Assembly: GCA_036244855.1 (NCBI GenBank)
Contig: BQKZ01000365.1
Span: forward strand, 62,001-126,000
From: Temnopleurus reevesii
Lineage: Eukaryota > Echinodermata > Echinoidea > Temnopleuroida > Temnopleuridae
Direction: 5' to 3'
DNA: 64,000 nucleotides
The notes under the pieces are model-generated. The model was not told the origin of the DNA. It made no database searches and saw only the letters and a program-made list of their open reading frames with translations. Positions 1 to 12,969 of this stretch are shown piece after piece. The position numbers and the translations under genes were made by a program. How positions within the stretch are numbered: position 1 is the stretch's first letter; each line of letters opens with the position of its first letter.

Positions 1-2038
1 TCGTGACTTGACTTCGAAATTATCAGAATTTTTGTCTCGTTTTTCATTTTCTTCTTTTTCCTCTATTCCTTCTTCTACTACTTCTGTCACTAATTCTTTT
101 CCGCACTTTTATGTTATTTCTTCAATTTTCCACTCTCTTCTTCTTTGACATCATTTTTTATTTAATTTGATTTGATACATTAATTTAAACACGGTTAAAA
201 ACCCGGTTCAGCACCTGCTGTTTTTCAATGGATCATAATTACAACGTGTATATTATATTTTAAAAGTACAAATAACAAACACAAGTATTCAAAATGAAGT
301 ACTTTCTCTTTTCTTCTTCCTCTTCCTTGTTTATGTTCTACTATTTTTATTTCTCCGCTGCTTCTTTTTTCAATCATGCTTTCTTTTCTTGGGCTTACTA
401 TCTTCTTTCAAATTTTAAATTGTATTTTAATATTCATCTATATAATTCATAGGGAATGCATACAGGTTATCAATGTTTAATGAAAAACAAAAACTCTTGC
501 ACATTTTGATTCGATGGTGTAACATTATTTATATGACTTTTCTTTAATGAGAATTACCACATACCGAATTTCAAGCAGCGTGACTCAATGTGTGTTATTA
601 TGAGTGAAAACTGAACATTGAACATTCTTGAAACATTTTAGCCTGACAAATATGAATTTGATGGCAAATCTGATGAAAGACGATCAGATGGTCTGACGGG
701 GTGCAGGAGGTTAAAGATTCAGCCTATAAAAGTTGGAAAGAAGAAAAAAAAGAGAAACAGAGATAGAAAGGGACGAGAAAAGATGGGGATGTAAAGAAAT
801 TAAGAGGTGTAAGATTCATAGAAATATAGATAAGTGTGCTGCTTAACGAACAGGCATGAGAAATCTGACAAATGAAAATACTTTCCATGGCATAAACACG
901 TACGTCGTTTGTTGCAAGGTCACACTTTGCATAATATTTTTGGAACTCATCGGTTAGAACTTGACAATACAGTGAAAAAAAAATCATCTCCTTTTGTGGC
1001 GTTAAAACGATAGCATTTCATAAATCTAAGTCAGAGTATTAGACCGAGAGAAAAGGGCTTTGTACATTTGATAAATTACAGAGCGCTGTCAAATCTTGTT
1101 ACAATCACACAACTTGACTCTGTCTTTTCTTATACTGCCCCTCAAAAACACCCCATTGTGAAAGTTTAATTATAACCCAGTTGTGGGATAAGTAACGTAT
1201 GTCGATCTTGTAATGCCATTCCCCGTGCAGTTTCATATTGTGCCGAGTATTATTCCCTCCCAGTTTTGACAGTTTTCATTGATTTATCTCTCCTTCTATT
1301 CATCGTTTGTAGAATAGAACAAATTACCTCCTTTGTGAAGCAAAGCGTTGGAATATAATAGGTAAACAATGATGGGGAATAGAAACATAATTTTGTTTTC
1401 GTATCCATCATGAGATAGAATAGGCGCCAATGTGTAGTTTGAGAATCCTCGTTTCAAGTGATTATAATTCTATTTGTCACAACTTTTGTTATGAGTAACA
1501 TCGGTGAGAAAAGATGAAAATGAATGCAGCTGAAAGCAAGCTGATAACAATGTCTATTCAATGCACAAAGCAAGTTATATTTCTCATGAGAAATGAATAA
1601 GAATATCAAAATTATATTCGGTAAGTTTCCATCTTCCAAACTTTATTTTCTTCCGCCAGATCTTAAAATGTTCATGGTGTATCGCTATCTAGTGTAGGTT
1701 GAAGGGAAAGATCGCGCGCAAGAATCCATCAAATCGAGTACCATATGCGATATGAGTGAAAGACAGAAGGGGACAAAGAAAGGAGAAAGAAACGTTAAAA
1801 GAGAGCTCAAAATCAGTAGAAACATACATGCATTATGTATGTATTGTATATGTATTGTATTTCCTTTGTTGTTGTTGTATTTGTCGGCGCATCCAACACA
1901 AGCTCTGCTTCTGGATCTGCGCCCTTTTCCTTCACTCTGTTTACGTACCTTAATGATTCATGTTCTAATTACCCTATAATTTGATTACAATTGTAAATTG
2001 CTACAATGTACATCACTGATTTGTTTGAAGGAAAAAAA
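1..2038. other. Unique AT-rich DNA without a recognised gene
   Basis: This stretch is AT-rich with T-rich patches near its start. The open frames here are short and have no recognisable domains, and I see no repeat family shared with the rest of the window. Confidence 0.5.
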
Positions 2039-2177
2039 NNNNNNNNNNNNNNNNNNNNNNNNNNNNNNNNNNNNNNNNNNNNNNNNNNNNNNNNNNNNNN
2101 NNNNNNNNNNNNNNNNNNNNNNNNNNNNNNNNNNNNNNNNNNNNNNNNNNNNNNNNNNNNNNNNNNNNNNNNNNNNN
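2039..2177. other. Assembly gap (139 N)
   Basis: A run of N preceded by an A-run. It removes the tRNA-like head of the SINE that starts at the right edge of the gap. Frames translated across it are meaningless. Confidence 0.99.
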
Positions 2178-2427
2178 AGTCCCACCCATGGCGTTAATTT
2201 CCTTCAGCAAGAAATTCATCCACATTGTGCTGCACTCAACCCAGGTGAGGTGAATGGGTACCTGGTAGGAATATTCATTCCTTGAAACGTCAAGTGCGCT
2301 AATGAAGTGGCTGCCAGGCTAAAGCCAGGGTAATAATGCTGCAATTGTAGAGCGCTTAGAGAATTCTGCATTAAGAGTTGATAAGCGCTATATAAAAGCC
2401 ATTCATTATTATTATTATTATTATTAG
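2178..2427 (+). mobile_element. tRNA-derived SINE, family 1 (5' end lost in gap)
   Basis: The sequence begins just after the B-box region (AGTCCCACCCATGG) and continues through the SINE body: the conserved block CACTCAACCCAGGTGAGG, then GGGTACCTGGTAGGAATA, then GGCTAAAGCCAGGG. It ends with AAGCGCTATATAAAAG and an (ATT)n tail. The same order recurs in nine other places in this window. Its Pol III promoter part is missing because of the adjacent gap. Confidence 0.88.
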
Positions 2428-4297
2428 GTGTTGTCAGGGACTCTTTACAAATTATGTATGATGAAGATTCTTAAGGTGGATTTCAACCTATGCATCAGAA
2501 GTCCTGAAAATAACAACAATAATAATTATCTAATCAAATATTGATCATTCATCTACCTGTATAAATCAATATTCTAAGGATTAGCCCCTAAAATGTCAAA
2601 ATCCGTATATTTTCTGAACATCACGTTCAGTTCATTTGAGTATAATTCTATGGGCGTGAATAACTAAAATGGAAACCCATTATGTTATATTCCATGATTA
2701 TCCTATTTCATTAAGGTTAAAACCTGTAATATACTAATGAATAAACTCAGTCCTAATCATCATTGATTTCACCGACGATAAATAGTTTTCCATAAAATAT
2801 ATGTCACGCAGTTTTCCCGCCAACAAATATGAATGCGTAACGAACAATAAAGATAAATTCGCTGCTCATCAAATTTTGAGATGGACACAATATCTATAGT
2901 GGGTAGAGTGAACGATGGTTGGAAATGGCTACATCGAGTGACTGGCCTCATCGTGATTCATTTGCTAATTAATTGATTAAATATTTATAGATACATTGGG
3001 GGCTGACGTCCCGACAACTTTGTCTATTTTGCGATAAGTCTTCCCCGGACAATTTAATCCAATTTTATGATCAATATTTCAACGATAGCTAGGAGCAAAC
3101 ACCTACTTTCCTCGGCCAAGTCTGCGCGCGCTGTTTTCCCCCTCTTCGCTATATCATTCTTGTTCGTCTAATTATAACGGTCATTCGTTTTCTGCGGGTT
3201 TGAGAGCTCTTCAGTCTAGTGTCAAGAAACCTTTTTATGGATACTATCGATCAGATAAAAATAAAAACTTGAACATCCTCTCCTCCCTCCTCTCCTCCCT
3301 TCTTTCAATCTTCACTCCTTCTCTTCAGCTTCTCCCCATCCTTTCTTCCCTTTCATTTCGTCCCCTTTCCACATGTTTTGCCTTTACATGTCTCAAGATT
3401 ACCAAGTGTTACCCACTCGTCTACTTCTTCGTCTCTACCTTAATTCTTCTCGCACTCTCTTTCTCACTAAGGCAATGTGATTATAATGGTAAGAAAGTGA
3501 GAGAAAGAGAAAAAGAGAACATTGAATGGAAGAAATAAGAAATACGATGGAAGTTGGATGGAGGAAAGTTGGATGGAAAGAGTAGCTACGTACATTCTCT
3601 TTAATGGGCCGGTTGAGTGTAATTGGACATGAATTATGTAACACCTATTACATGCTTGATGTGTACTAGCATAGTGTGGTTGCCTAGACAACCATCAATA
3701 GTTGAAGGGGTGGCAACGTTTAGACTCGGCCCATTTATTAGTAGTAATGCTTGTACCACTTTTAGTTAAATAAAACACACTTTCTTTTACCTAACATGCC
3801 TAATGGGAATACATTTTGTTTAATGTGATCTTTCAACCAGATTGTTAATAAGCACAGACGTAGGTTCAGATATCAGTTCGAATATTTTCATTTTACAAGT
3901 AATTTTACGGTAATTTTGGGGAAAAAATAATGTAGCACACATTGCCATTTTGTTTCAACATCATTCCATCAGATTTGCACGCTACAGCAAGAAAGTATAT
4001 ACCGGTGTATATATCAACACTTAGGGAGTATGAGCTTCTACACCGTATAGAAAATATATAAATTTCCGAAATAATGTTTCATTCTTCGGTGTCATAATCG
4101 AGAGATAGAACGGATAAGCTGCGTATTATAAACGACATTTGACCTTTGTCAAATCTTTAATTTTAGTTGACTATTGTCAAATCTATACGTTGACAAACAA
4201 ACATTTTAGTCATAAGAATAGATTTATCAAATTAATTCATTGATTTAATAAAATAAAGAAGTGAACTTTGGCTTATTCATAGATTATAGTTTCTTAC
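2428..4297. other. Unique AT-rich DNA; pyrimidine-rich patch near 3280-3470
   Basis: No shared repeat or convincing exon was found. A CT-rich patch at about 3280-3470 makes an open frame that is only low-complexity Ser/Leu. Confidence 0.45.
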
Positions 4298-4367
4298 CTT
4301 TTCTCAATCGCCTTGTTCCAAACTGTTGAGGTAACATAAATTGGTGGTTGAATTCCTGCCCTTGCAT
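4298..4367 (-). CDS. Candidate first coding exon (23 codons)
   Basis: On the minus strand an ATG at 4367-4365 opens a frame starting MQGQEFNHQF and ending TRRLRK, then one extra base. It runs directly into the donor AAAG/GTAAGAAA (intron phase 1). A second frame over the same bases is also open (it reads IQPPIYVTSTVWNKAIEKR), so the frame itself is uncertain. I recognise no family. No partner exon was identified among the minus-strand sequence to the left. The support is a strong donor plus protein-like composition, which chance can produce in 64 kb of sequence. Confidence 0.22.
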
Positions 4368-4369
4368 TA

Positions 4370-5400
4370 TTGTTCTTTTAATTCCGAAATATTAATCAGG
4401 AAAAAAAAAACACTTTTCAAGACGACAATATTACACAGAGTTAAATAATAATTTTTAAAAAATCCAGTATTGACAACCTTTGAAAAATCTAAATCCACAT
4501 AAATTGTCAAAAGTAATCTCGTCCACCAATCTTTGGATTTCGAAGAGGGATTTACATTTATTTTGCGCTTTGTTTCAAGCGTTACTTAAAATAAAAACAT
4601 ACACTGACCTTCAAATTGTTTGAAGTCTTTCAATAATTATGTTCACGGGTGTTGCCAGCATTGTTATTTTCCCTTTGTTGTATATTTGGGAAGAGATTTC
4701 AGATAGATGCAGGCGGGATCGATAAAAGAAAAAAAGAGAGGGGGTTGGGATTTGAAACCAAGCTGAACAGATGCAAACAGAAACCCGTTTGACAAGTCAT
4801 CAGTCCGGATCGCTCTAAGTGTTTGCTAATCAGCAGAGCTTGCTTGACACAGTCTTGTCATGTAGTAGACCATGTCGCTAAATTAAGCCTAATTTGAGTC
4901 AATCTTTATAATAATTTGTGAGAAGAAGAACAAATGGGGGATTGAACTTTTTATTCGTCCTAGAAGTTGGTATGATTTTCTACCCCGACCCTCTTTCCAA
5001 ATATTCTGTGTCAGTTTCAACGTTGCGTTCTTGGTTGGTTGAGGTGGACTCGTGAGGGCGCACGCATGCGAAACGTTCCGAATTTCTTGAGTCTCGTTGA
5101 AAATAGTGCTGAGCGGTATAATTTTTTTCAGTGATGATAGGGGTAGGTAGAATATTGCCATATGCGTGAAAAAGTACAGGGGACCCCAAATTCGCGATTT
5201 TTGTTTACCATAAAAACCGCGACTGTATGTGGTTTAGACAAGTCTTTTGTAAAAGCCCTGACTTTTTATAGCCGTCATGGCCCCTTGCTCTGTATTCACC
5301 CAGACCTATCGGGCGGAACCAACTCGAGCTCAGGCCCGGAAACGTGTACGCGAGGAAGAAATGGAAGAGCCAAAAGTGAATTGTGATTTATATAGGAATC
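4370..5400. other. Unique DNA without a recognised gene
   Basis: Mixed-composition sequence. The frames at 4889-5386 are short, overlap each other on both strands and have no recognisable motif. Confidence 0.4.
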
Positions 5401-5630
5401 ATGAGAGAGAGTGGAGAAGGGAGAAAGAAAAAAGGAGGAGGGAGAGAGAGAGATGGAGAGAGAGGGGAGGACAGGAGAAAGAGAGGAGGGGGAGAGAAGG
5501 GAGAGATAGAAGAGAGAGAGGGGGTGGGGGGAAGAAGATAGAGGCGAGGGCCAGTAGAGAGCTATATAGAGAGAGAAAAGGAGAGAGACAGAGAGAAAGA
5601 GACATACAGACAGACAGGCAGAGAAAGAGG

Positions 5631-5666
<36 letters not shown>

Positions 5667-5690
5667 AAGAGAGAGAAAGGGAAGTAGGAA
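5401..5690. repeat. GA-rich low-complexity tract
   Basis: Almost all A and G on the plus strand, built from impure GA, GAGG and GAAA units, with a pure (GA)n core at about 5637-5662. It produces long artefactual Arg/Glu (plus) and Ser/Leu (minus) frames. Such homopurine stretches can adopt triplex structure; that is inference from composition. Confidence 0.95.
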
Positions 5691-5699
5691 ATAGAGGGA

Positions 5700-8500
5700 G
5701 AGCCGATGTATAGTAAAGTAAAGAAGGAGGGACGAGAGAAATTGATTATACAGAGAGGTGTAAAAATGGAAAGCAAGGAAGGAAGCAAATGATGACGAGA
5801 GTGGGAAATGAAGAAGGGAGTAAACTAAATAGATAGGGTTGCAGACAGAGAAATTATAGAGATTGATTATAATATGATCCCAGAGGTTCTAAAAAATGGC
5901 ATTAGGAGTTTAACATTAACAACCTTCCATCAAAAATCGGGACAATAGCGGTGTTTGAAACAGAAGGGTTCTCGGTAAGCGAAACCATCAAGGTCGTGTG
6001 CTCAACAAAAGCTGGGATAAAATAAAATCTATATTTTAATCTTTCCACCCTAATCAATTCTCAGACAAGTCAATCAGAAGCGGTCCTGTGTCTCAGTCAT
6101 ACATTTCCGTTTATAGTTAATGACTAGTATAGCAAACGCTTTCGATTTTTTCTGTAATATTAGTTATTTCCATTATTATTAATGACTGTATAATTTGAAC
6201 TATCAAAGGAATTGAAAAATAAAATGATTTGATTTCAAAGAATAAATTTCTTAGCGTAGGTATAGTCGGGGAGACGTTTGGTCGACACCAACATTGTGCG
6301 TATGTCATGCGCGTGCCCAGCTTAACGTCGGTAAAAAAATTCTATAGTTATTTCTTCGCACTGAGCATGCTGAGAATGTATTTGAAACTCAATTTACACT
6401 GGGCATACAGTACGTTGGCTATTAACGCAAATGTGTGATTAATCCTTTACACTTTGCAAGCATTTTCTCTCTCATTTTTGGACATGGTATCATTAACTTG
6501 TCAATCTTCGTGATCAAAAGATGAAATCCAGAGAATTAATCGATTTAATCTTTTCATTCTTAATAGTCTTTTAAAAACCTTGCGTAACGATTTAAAACGA
6601 GAAAAAAATAAAATTGTGCCGAGGTTGGGAACATTCCAAAGATAATTCAAACTTTCGGTGGTTGCACGCCACAGTAGTTTAATAGAAATTACTTATTTCA
6701 GAAAAAAAATTTTAAAACTTTTGCGTAACACTTGGTGGACACATAATAGCAATTTGATAGTTCGGCAATTTCATCACTTTGTAATGTCCGTTAATAACGC
6801 TGACAGCGAGTGCATGTCTTGGTCAAATTCCTTGAAATTAAAAATGTATGTTGCATGTAGTATCATATGAATTTTGATATTGTCAAGATATTACTTTGGG
6901 GTAAAACGGCAATGACACTTACGAAGATTTGCCAAATCTATAATTTATCATTATATTGAATTTCTAAGTACAATTTTTACAACATTGTGCAAACTTTGAT
7001 TACTTTATCTCCTAAATCATTTCAAAGCATCACGTAATAAAAAAAAAGCTAAAAGTGATAGAATAATAAGCGTATTCCAGTAGACATAAAGTGACATAGG
7101 CTGCCTTTTCAAAGTCATTTAATAAAATACCATAGTCCTTTAGAAGTACCACATAGAACACATTAGACTACCACGTGAACATTAATGATATATATTATGA
7201 TACTAAATGTCCGTTGCGTTTGATTGCATGACTAACACATTAATCATTTTATATTAATTGATTTATTTACTTATTCATTCATTCCTACATTAATTCATTC
7301 ATCTCTCATTATGTAAATATGAATTTCTTTCTTTGTTCATTCATTTTATTCGTCAATCTAATTATCAATTTTACTTCACTTATGTTCATATCAGAGATAG
7401 TGGCCATATAGGAATTGACTTTAGTAGGAAAAAGTTCTTAAAGGGGTTTAAATTCATATATGAAAAGGTTCTTAAAGGGCTTTAAATTCATATTTTGAAA
7501 CCAGTTTTTTTTTAGCTTAAGCTTAAGCAGCTGCTACTCTAGGTTCTTAAAATATTAATTCACGATTCTTGAGCACGTAAGCAAACTATTTTCGATTTTA
7601 TTTTCTTCCTCTAAGTCTTATAGTAATTATACGGAATAGAATATTTCCAAAACGCACCTTTTCTCTTGGACAATGCGGTCATTTCCCATCGTCATTTCAT
7701 CATTAGGTCACATGAAATCATCTCTACAACATTTTAATAATACTTATGCATGAGCGGAAGCTTGAAACTTATTCTATCCCAACCGCCCCCCCCCCCCCCC
7801 CATCCTTAATGTCAGTAGTGGTTACAATTTTTGGCGCCCCGGAATGGAAAACTCATAAGAGGGACTCCAAAAGCCGCGCCGAAATGCAATCCTCAAAGGG
7901 CGCTTGAAACAGCTAATTAAACTTCTTTTCATTAAAAATATGCAGAGAAGCGTTACATCTGGGGGAATCTGATACCGGGTTTTGATGCCTAATTATGGGA
8001 GGAATAATGGATAGATAATGACATAAATGGTTTACCATACATCCAAGAGAGATTTTGTTATTAAACTATCCGTCGTCACCGAGGCGATTTTTAAGGAGAA
8101 ATATGCTGAAACAATGCTGTAAACAAATTGCTTCCGGCAGCAATCGATTTCTAAGGACATAAACAAGAAAAAAATGTTTTTTAATTCGAGAAAATTTTGT
8201 TTTTATAATCATGCTTGTATGTTTGTTCACAGAACTATCAAATGTCACAAATAAATATATAATTTTAGAAATAAAAGCGATTAGTGGTAATTATTTTCTG
8301 TTTTGTAGTTAATAATTTTGAAGTAGTATTATCGACATATACATGTATTTATAAAGCATTTAACCTCTGTATGTCTTATTTGAAATAAATAATTGTATTG
8401 AATTTATAAACTAACAAAATAAAATTCATTTTGGGCTAATATTTCGATGGAATATAATTCCATTTATTTTGTATATCCGCGTCTACGTTCACCACGAATG
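5700..8500. other. Unique AT-rich DNA with a small tandem duplication and a poly-C run
   Basis: No gene is recognised. Near 7433-7492 the unit GTTCTTAAAGGGSTTTAAAT occurs twice in tandem. A C16 run lies at 7786-7801. Confidence 0.45.
7786..7801. repeat. Poly-C tract (16 nt)
   Basis: Uninterrupted C run, one of about fourteen C or G homopolymers of ten or more in the window. Confidence 0.95.
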
Positions 8501-8870
8501 AACTTGAAAATTGTGGTTTGATTCTTGCTTTCAATGATAGCTATTTTATCTGCTTCTCTTCAAAAGGAGAATTTATGCCGGAACATTTCCTTCTAAAATG
8601 CAGTAAACAAAAATTCTCCGGACATTATTACTGTATAACGAATGCTTGGGAGAATGATACTATAAAGAAATCAATGTTCCACAATAACTTGTCGCGAATA
8701 GATTGTAGTTCGGAAAAAATAAAAACATTTGAGAATACAATACAAGAAAATGTGATGTCTATCCAGAACATTCTTAGCCTATCCGCCAATCGCATGTATA
8801 ATTATTTTGTTTAGAAAATACAGCCGTGACACTTTGAAACTATATATAAAATTAAATCTCGTTTATTTAT

Positions 8871-8927
8871 GGTGGTGGTGGTGGTGGTGGTGATCAGGCT
8901 GGTGGTAGGGGTGGTGCCGGTGGTGGT
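8871..8927. repeat. (GGT)n microsatellite
   Basis: About eight perfect GGT units followed by impure GGT/GGC-rich repeats. It is G-rich enough to form quadruplex structure in principle. Confidence 0.95.
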
Positions 8928-8929
8928 TT

Positions 8930-9657
8930 ATATTGTTATTTGGGCATCATTTTAACACTTGCATGCATTTATTTGGGCATAAATCAAATAGAAATAATTT
9001 GCATTGATACAGAAAAATAATACATCAAACAAATCAAAAGTGATTTACAATAGTGTATTCAAGAATCCTGATCTTTTAAAATTAAGATTCGACAAAAAAT
9101 TATTTGTGATTCAGTACGAAAGCTATTGGAATTTATAAGCAGAGGTGCTTTAGAATCACGAGCGGAAAGAGAGCTACTATGCCGCCCAGTATCCCCCGAT
9201 CGATGACCTACAAATATTCGCTGGGCTGCACACGAGTGACGCGAACGCAGTCCGTAAAAATGGACCCAGCTCACACCACGCAGAAACCCAGACTAGTAAA
9301 TTCAGCAGAGCACCGACTGAACATCACCGAGGAACTCCCCGAGTGAGAAAGAGAGTCGACCCGCTGAAGAAACCACACTAGCAACAGTCAGAGTATAATG
9401 AATGCAGACTGTGTATAAATGCATAACTATTTTGCAACAATAACAACAACAATAAAAGTGATTAAAGTTTGGCCCGATTCAATAACACCCATACACCCCA
9501 GTCGCACGAAAGGAGCAAAAAGTACAGCCACCCCGGGCTCGCTCAAGCCTTTTTTCCGGCTCTATTCAATTTAAAAGTTTGCAAAGAATGGGGACAAAAA
9601 TACACGCGAAGTTACAATTACAATAGTCATGGAACTTGTATGTCTGTGCGGATCAGA

Positions 9658-9726
<69 letters not shown>

Positions 9727-12000
9727 CAGAGAGAGGCAGATTTAGAGATGTTATTGCAATTAAAAGTTATCTCTAATACCTGTCGGCGATGAAAATACAT
9801 GCAAATCGCTATGTACTTTTTTATTCCCTTTTTTTCTCTTTCGTTTTTGAGGGTCTGTGATGAATTCATATAAAACTGTCTTGCGAATACATTTTTGTTC
9901 ATTTATTCATTTTTCCATATCATTTTTTATGTATGTACGTGGGTGCGTGTGTCTGTGCGTGTGTCTGTGCGTGTGTCTGTTTGTGTGCGTCAATTCGAAA
10001 ATATGGTCAGACATAATTCGAGTAATTTGCAGATGACTTTGAAAAACCCTCTCAAACAATTATTTGTCAATCTTCTCTATACACAAGGTCAAACAACACA
10101 TCCAGATATGATTTGTATAATGCTCAAAAAATCAAATCGACATTTTAAATCAGTTTATGGAAGAAATGTGCAATTGCGTTGAGGCTAAAACATCGTTGGG
10201 TGTGTTCCGATTAGATTTGATTTTGTTCCTTAGACCTCGGAATTTTTCTGCAATGTATCATGTAAACCTAGATGCGAACTAAAGCAACAAATTTGTGCAA
10301 ATGGTAGTAAACTGACCGGCCCATTGAGATTCACAAGGACAACATATTATATGACATATCATTTCACATGCAGGATCGTGGGAAAAAGAAGTCTTGGCAT
10401 TTGTTTTCATTATCAATTTCACAATTAAATACTCCTTTATAAACATGATAAAACATAATGCAGAATTCTGAAATGTTCGTAATAGATGTTGATAATGATA
10501 ACTATAAGGATGATTGATAAGTCTCTTTTCGACATACAGTCGTGCATGCGTATTTTATGTTTAAATATATATATATATATATAATGCGTGAATATTTATT
10601 ATTGAAATATATAAGCGCCTTAAAATCCAAATTTAGTTAGTAATTAAATATATGTTTACTTTCAAGACTGAAAAAGAAGCAGAAGAATAAGAAGAAGAAT
10701 TATACTATGATAGAGAGCACTGATGTTAATATCAATGGTATTTACAAGAAGAATATAATTTTTACTGAGTAAGGCACAGAAAAATGAATGAAAACGATTG
10801 ATTTGATGCTTCATAATATATAGCGCACACTCACTGTTAAAGTGCCTTTCATTAAAAGCACGGTTTGTGCAACTGATTATGAAAAAAGGAAATGTATTTG
10901 ACAAGAGTCGGAAATATCATTAGTCGTGCCCCATTAAATCTTACTCTTACTGTACCCATGGCGGACTACAGAAAGAAGAATTCCCTTTATCCATGAGTAT
11001 TATCACAGTTTTCGAGTTGTTCCATTTTTGTATAATTATGCTTCAAATGGTGAGATTGTTAAAGGTTTATAAAATCGCGAATGTAACAATTGATCTAATT
11101 TTAATTATTTTATCAGAATTGATTTTACTTGTTACGCTCTTGAGCTGCAGCTAGCATGGTTTCCAGACTATTAATTTAATAAAGAATCGTAGTGTTTTGT
11201 GTACTAATATACCCCCCCAAGAGCGAAGTATACTTAGTATGTAGTATAGCTTTTTGCAGCATCAAGTTAAGTTATTCTTAGGGAATGATAGGTGCCTAAA
11301 AATTATTTCAGCTTTGAATTCTACTGGTAGCTGGATTGAGTGTATAATGTATCACTGTGAAGGAGGAAGTAAGATAAGATATTCTGAATATCATTTTCAC
11401 CTAAGCTTCAAATAAACCAGTTTTGGTCTAAATGGAATCATAAAAGATGGATGTAATGAAGAGTATTGTGTACGTGTCACAAACTTGCTTTGAAGCTATT
11501 AAACACCCCCTACGATAGTGATGCCAATTTGGCTAACCCAGTTCGGAACTAAATTGGACAGGAGCATCTTTGTCGAAATTAGGAATATTACAACTTTATT
11601 GTTATCAATGTTATATAGTTTTTCCGACTAAATGTCAAACTATTTTCCAAACTACCTACATTTTGAATATTTCATGCACATATTGCTTAGGGTGTTTGAG
11701 TGATTATGACGAAATTGAATAATTGGATCATAAAATAGCTTGAGAATCAGAGAATAGTATGAAATTGGCTGGGAACACCTAATCTGTGTACCTTCGACCA
11801 AGCAAAGTTTGGAGCAGCGCATTCGTCAGCTTATTTCGATACATTTGGCTCGCGAGCTTGAACATATGGTATGCATATGATAGCGCCCTCACTAATTTAC
11901 TCACAAACCATGCAAACGGTTGGAATCTGAAACAAAATACCTAGAAAACGTAGCAACATAAAACAAGAGAAGATATAAATACATTCCGATCAATAAAACG
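8930..12000. other. Unique DNA; GC-elevated patch at about 9150-9380
   Basis: The 9150-9380 patch is clearly richer in G+C and CpG than its surroundings and is followed by a TATAAAT at about 9412. This would fit a 5' UTR or promoter but no transcript evidence exists in the sequence. A 12-bp TG-type tandem lies at about 9942-9985 and (TA)n at 10565-10583. Nothing else was recognised. Confidence 0.35.
9661..9735. repeat. (GA)n microsatellite
   Basis: An A8 run leads into about 28 GA units with few interruptions. It explains the charged open frame on the plus strand. Confidence 0.96.
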
Positions 12001-12043
12001 ACTCAGTGTCGGCTGCTTGCTCGGATTCATCCCACCGACTCAC

Positions 12044-12232
12044 CGCGGCCTTGACCGTTAACTAACACAGGGGTAAGAGGGCTAACCAGCGCGAAAAACT
12101 GGTCCTTTTCAACACCAGATCCCATTTTAGTAATGGAAGGTTGCACCCCATTGGTAGTGCGATAAGCCAGCGCGGCGCGCCGCGGCGTTGCAACGTGCAC
12201 GCCCTCACAAGACCACGTGATCACGCGCGACT
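12044..12232 (-). CDS. CpG-rich segment with open frame and strong splice donor
   Basis: The segment is rich in CpG, including GGCGCGCC and a CACGTG, in an otherwise CpG-poor region. On the minus strand about 62 codons are open, from after a TAG at 12233 to GGCCGCG followed by GTGAGTCGG, a strong 5' splice site in phase 1. The product would include KMGSGVEKDQFFALVS. There is no in-frame ATG at the left limit, and the acceptor there is weak. It may be a coding exon, but it may equally be a CpG-rich regulatory element in which stop codons are rare because of base composition. Confidence 0.2.
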
Positions 12233-12299
12233 ACCATATTGGTGGTATAAGCGGCGCCATTTATATGATGTACGCGGTGCGTTCCATACACCACCAGTG

Positions 12300-12835
12300 G
12301 AAGATACCCACACCTTTTGACGGAGAATAGTTGGCGCTGATGAAAAGATAAAACAAGAGCAAATTATCTGATTCTCTTTCAACAAAGTCACGCAATATTG
12401 ACAAGAATAATATTGATTCTGTGCACAAGGTCACTATTTGGTTTAGCGTCTCTTTGATCACACAAAGGTGTTCGTGCACTTTTAAACAATAATTAGACAT
12501 TTGAATAATAAGCTCATTTTTCAGTCTCGTGTGGTAACATTTTTTCTATCATCTATTGTTTCGAGTTTTATTGTTAATTCCTAGCAGGACTGTATTATGG
12601 TGAACATTGACAAAGTTTGATGGACAACATATCAAACTAAAGAAAATGATTAATATTTTCACAAAGGCTGCCTTCACTAATGATCTAAAGATCCACTAAT
12701 GCTTTATTTCAATTTACTATAAACGTATGTACGCGTAGTTGTAGTTTAATAAAACAACCAGAACGGTTTATTTTGTTAGTAAATTACCAAAAAAGAAATC
12801 ATTATCTATGTCTTGTATGTATGTAACATAATATT
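12300..12835. other. Unique AT-rich DNA
   Basis: Nothing recognised beyond short frames. Confidence 0.4.
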
Positions 12836-12837
12836 AT

Positions 12838-12965
12838 AAACGTTTTAGATATATGTATGTCATGTATCTTTGTATATTGTTTTATCTTTGTTATCACTGT
12901 AAATATGTTGTACTCTCATACCCCGAGAGGGGGTCCATAGAGTCAATAAACTTTATACCTTTATA
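12838..12965 (+). mobile_element. Probable non-LTR retrotransposon 3'-end fragment
   Basis: The order is a T-rich stretch, TGTAAATATGTTGTACTC, a CCCCGAGAGGGGG palindrome, then a GTCAATAAA polyadenylation-like signal with a short AT tail. This layout matches what I know of 3' UTRs of CR1/L2-type LINEs in marine deuterostomes. No coding part of the element precedes it, so it would be a 5'-truncated copy. The assignment rests on architecture only. Confidence 0.4.
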
Positions 12966-12969
12966 AAGG

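Noticed and set aside
5277..5788. Long overlapping frames on both strands
   Set aside because: They are translations of the GA-rich tract (Arg/Glu on one strand, Ser/Leu on the other).
8518..8814. 98-codon plus-strand frame
   Set aside because: No ATG at the listed start, no splice signals or motif, and AT-rich composition; within what chance can produce.
9059..9274. 71-codon minus-strand frame in a GC-elevated patch
   Set aside because: No motif and no splice site; the patch is better described as a possible regulatory or 5' UTR segment.
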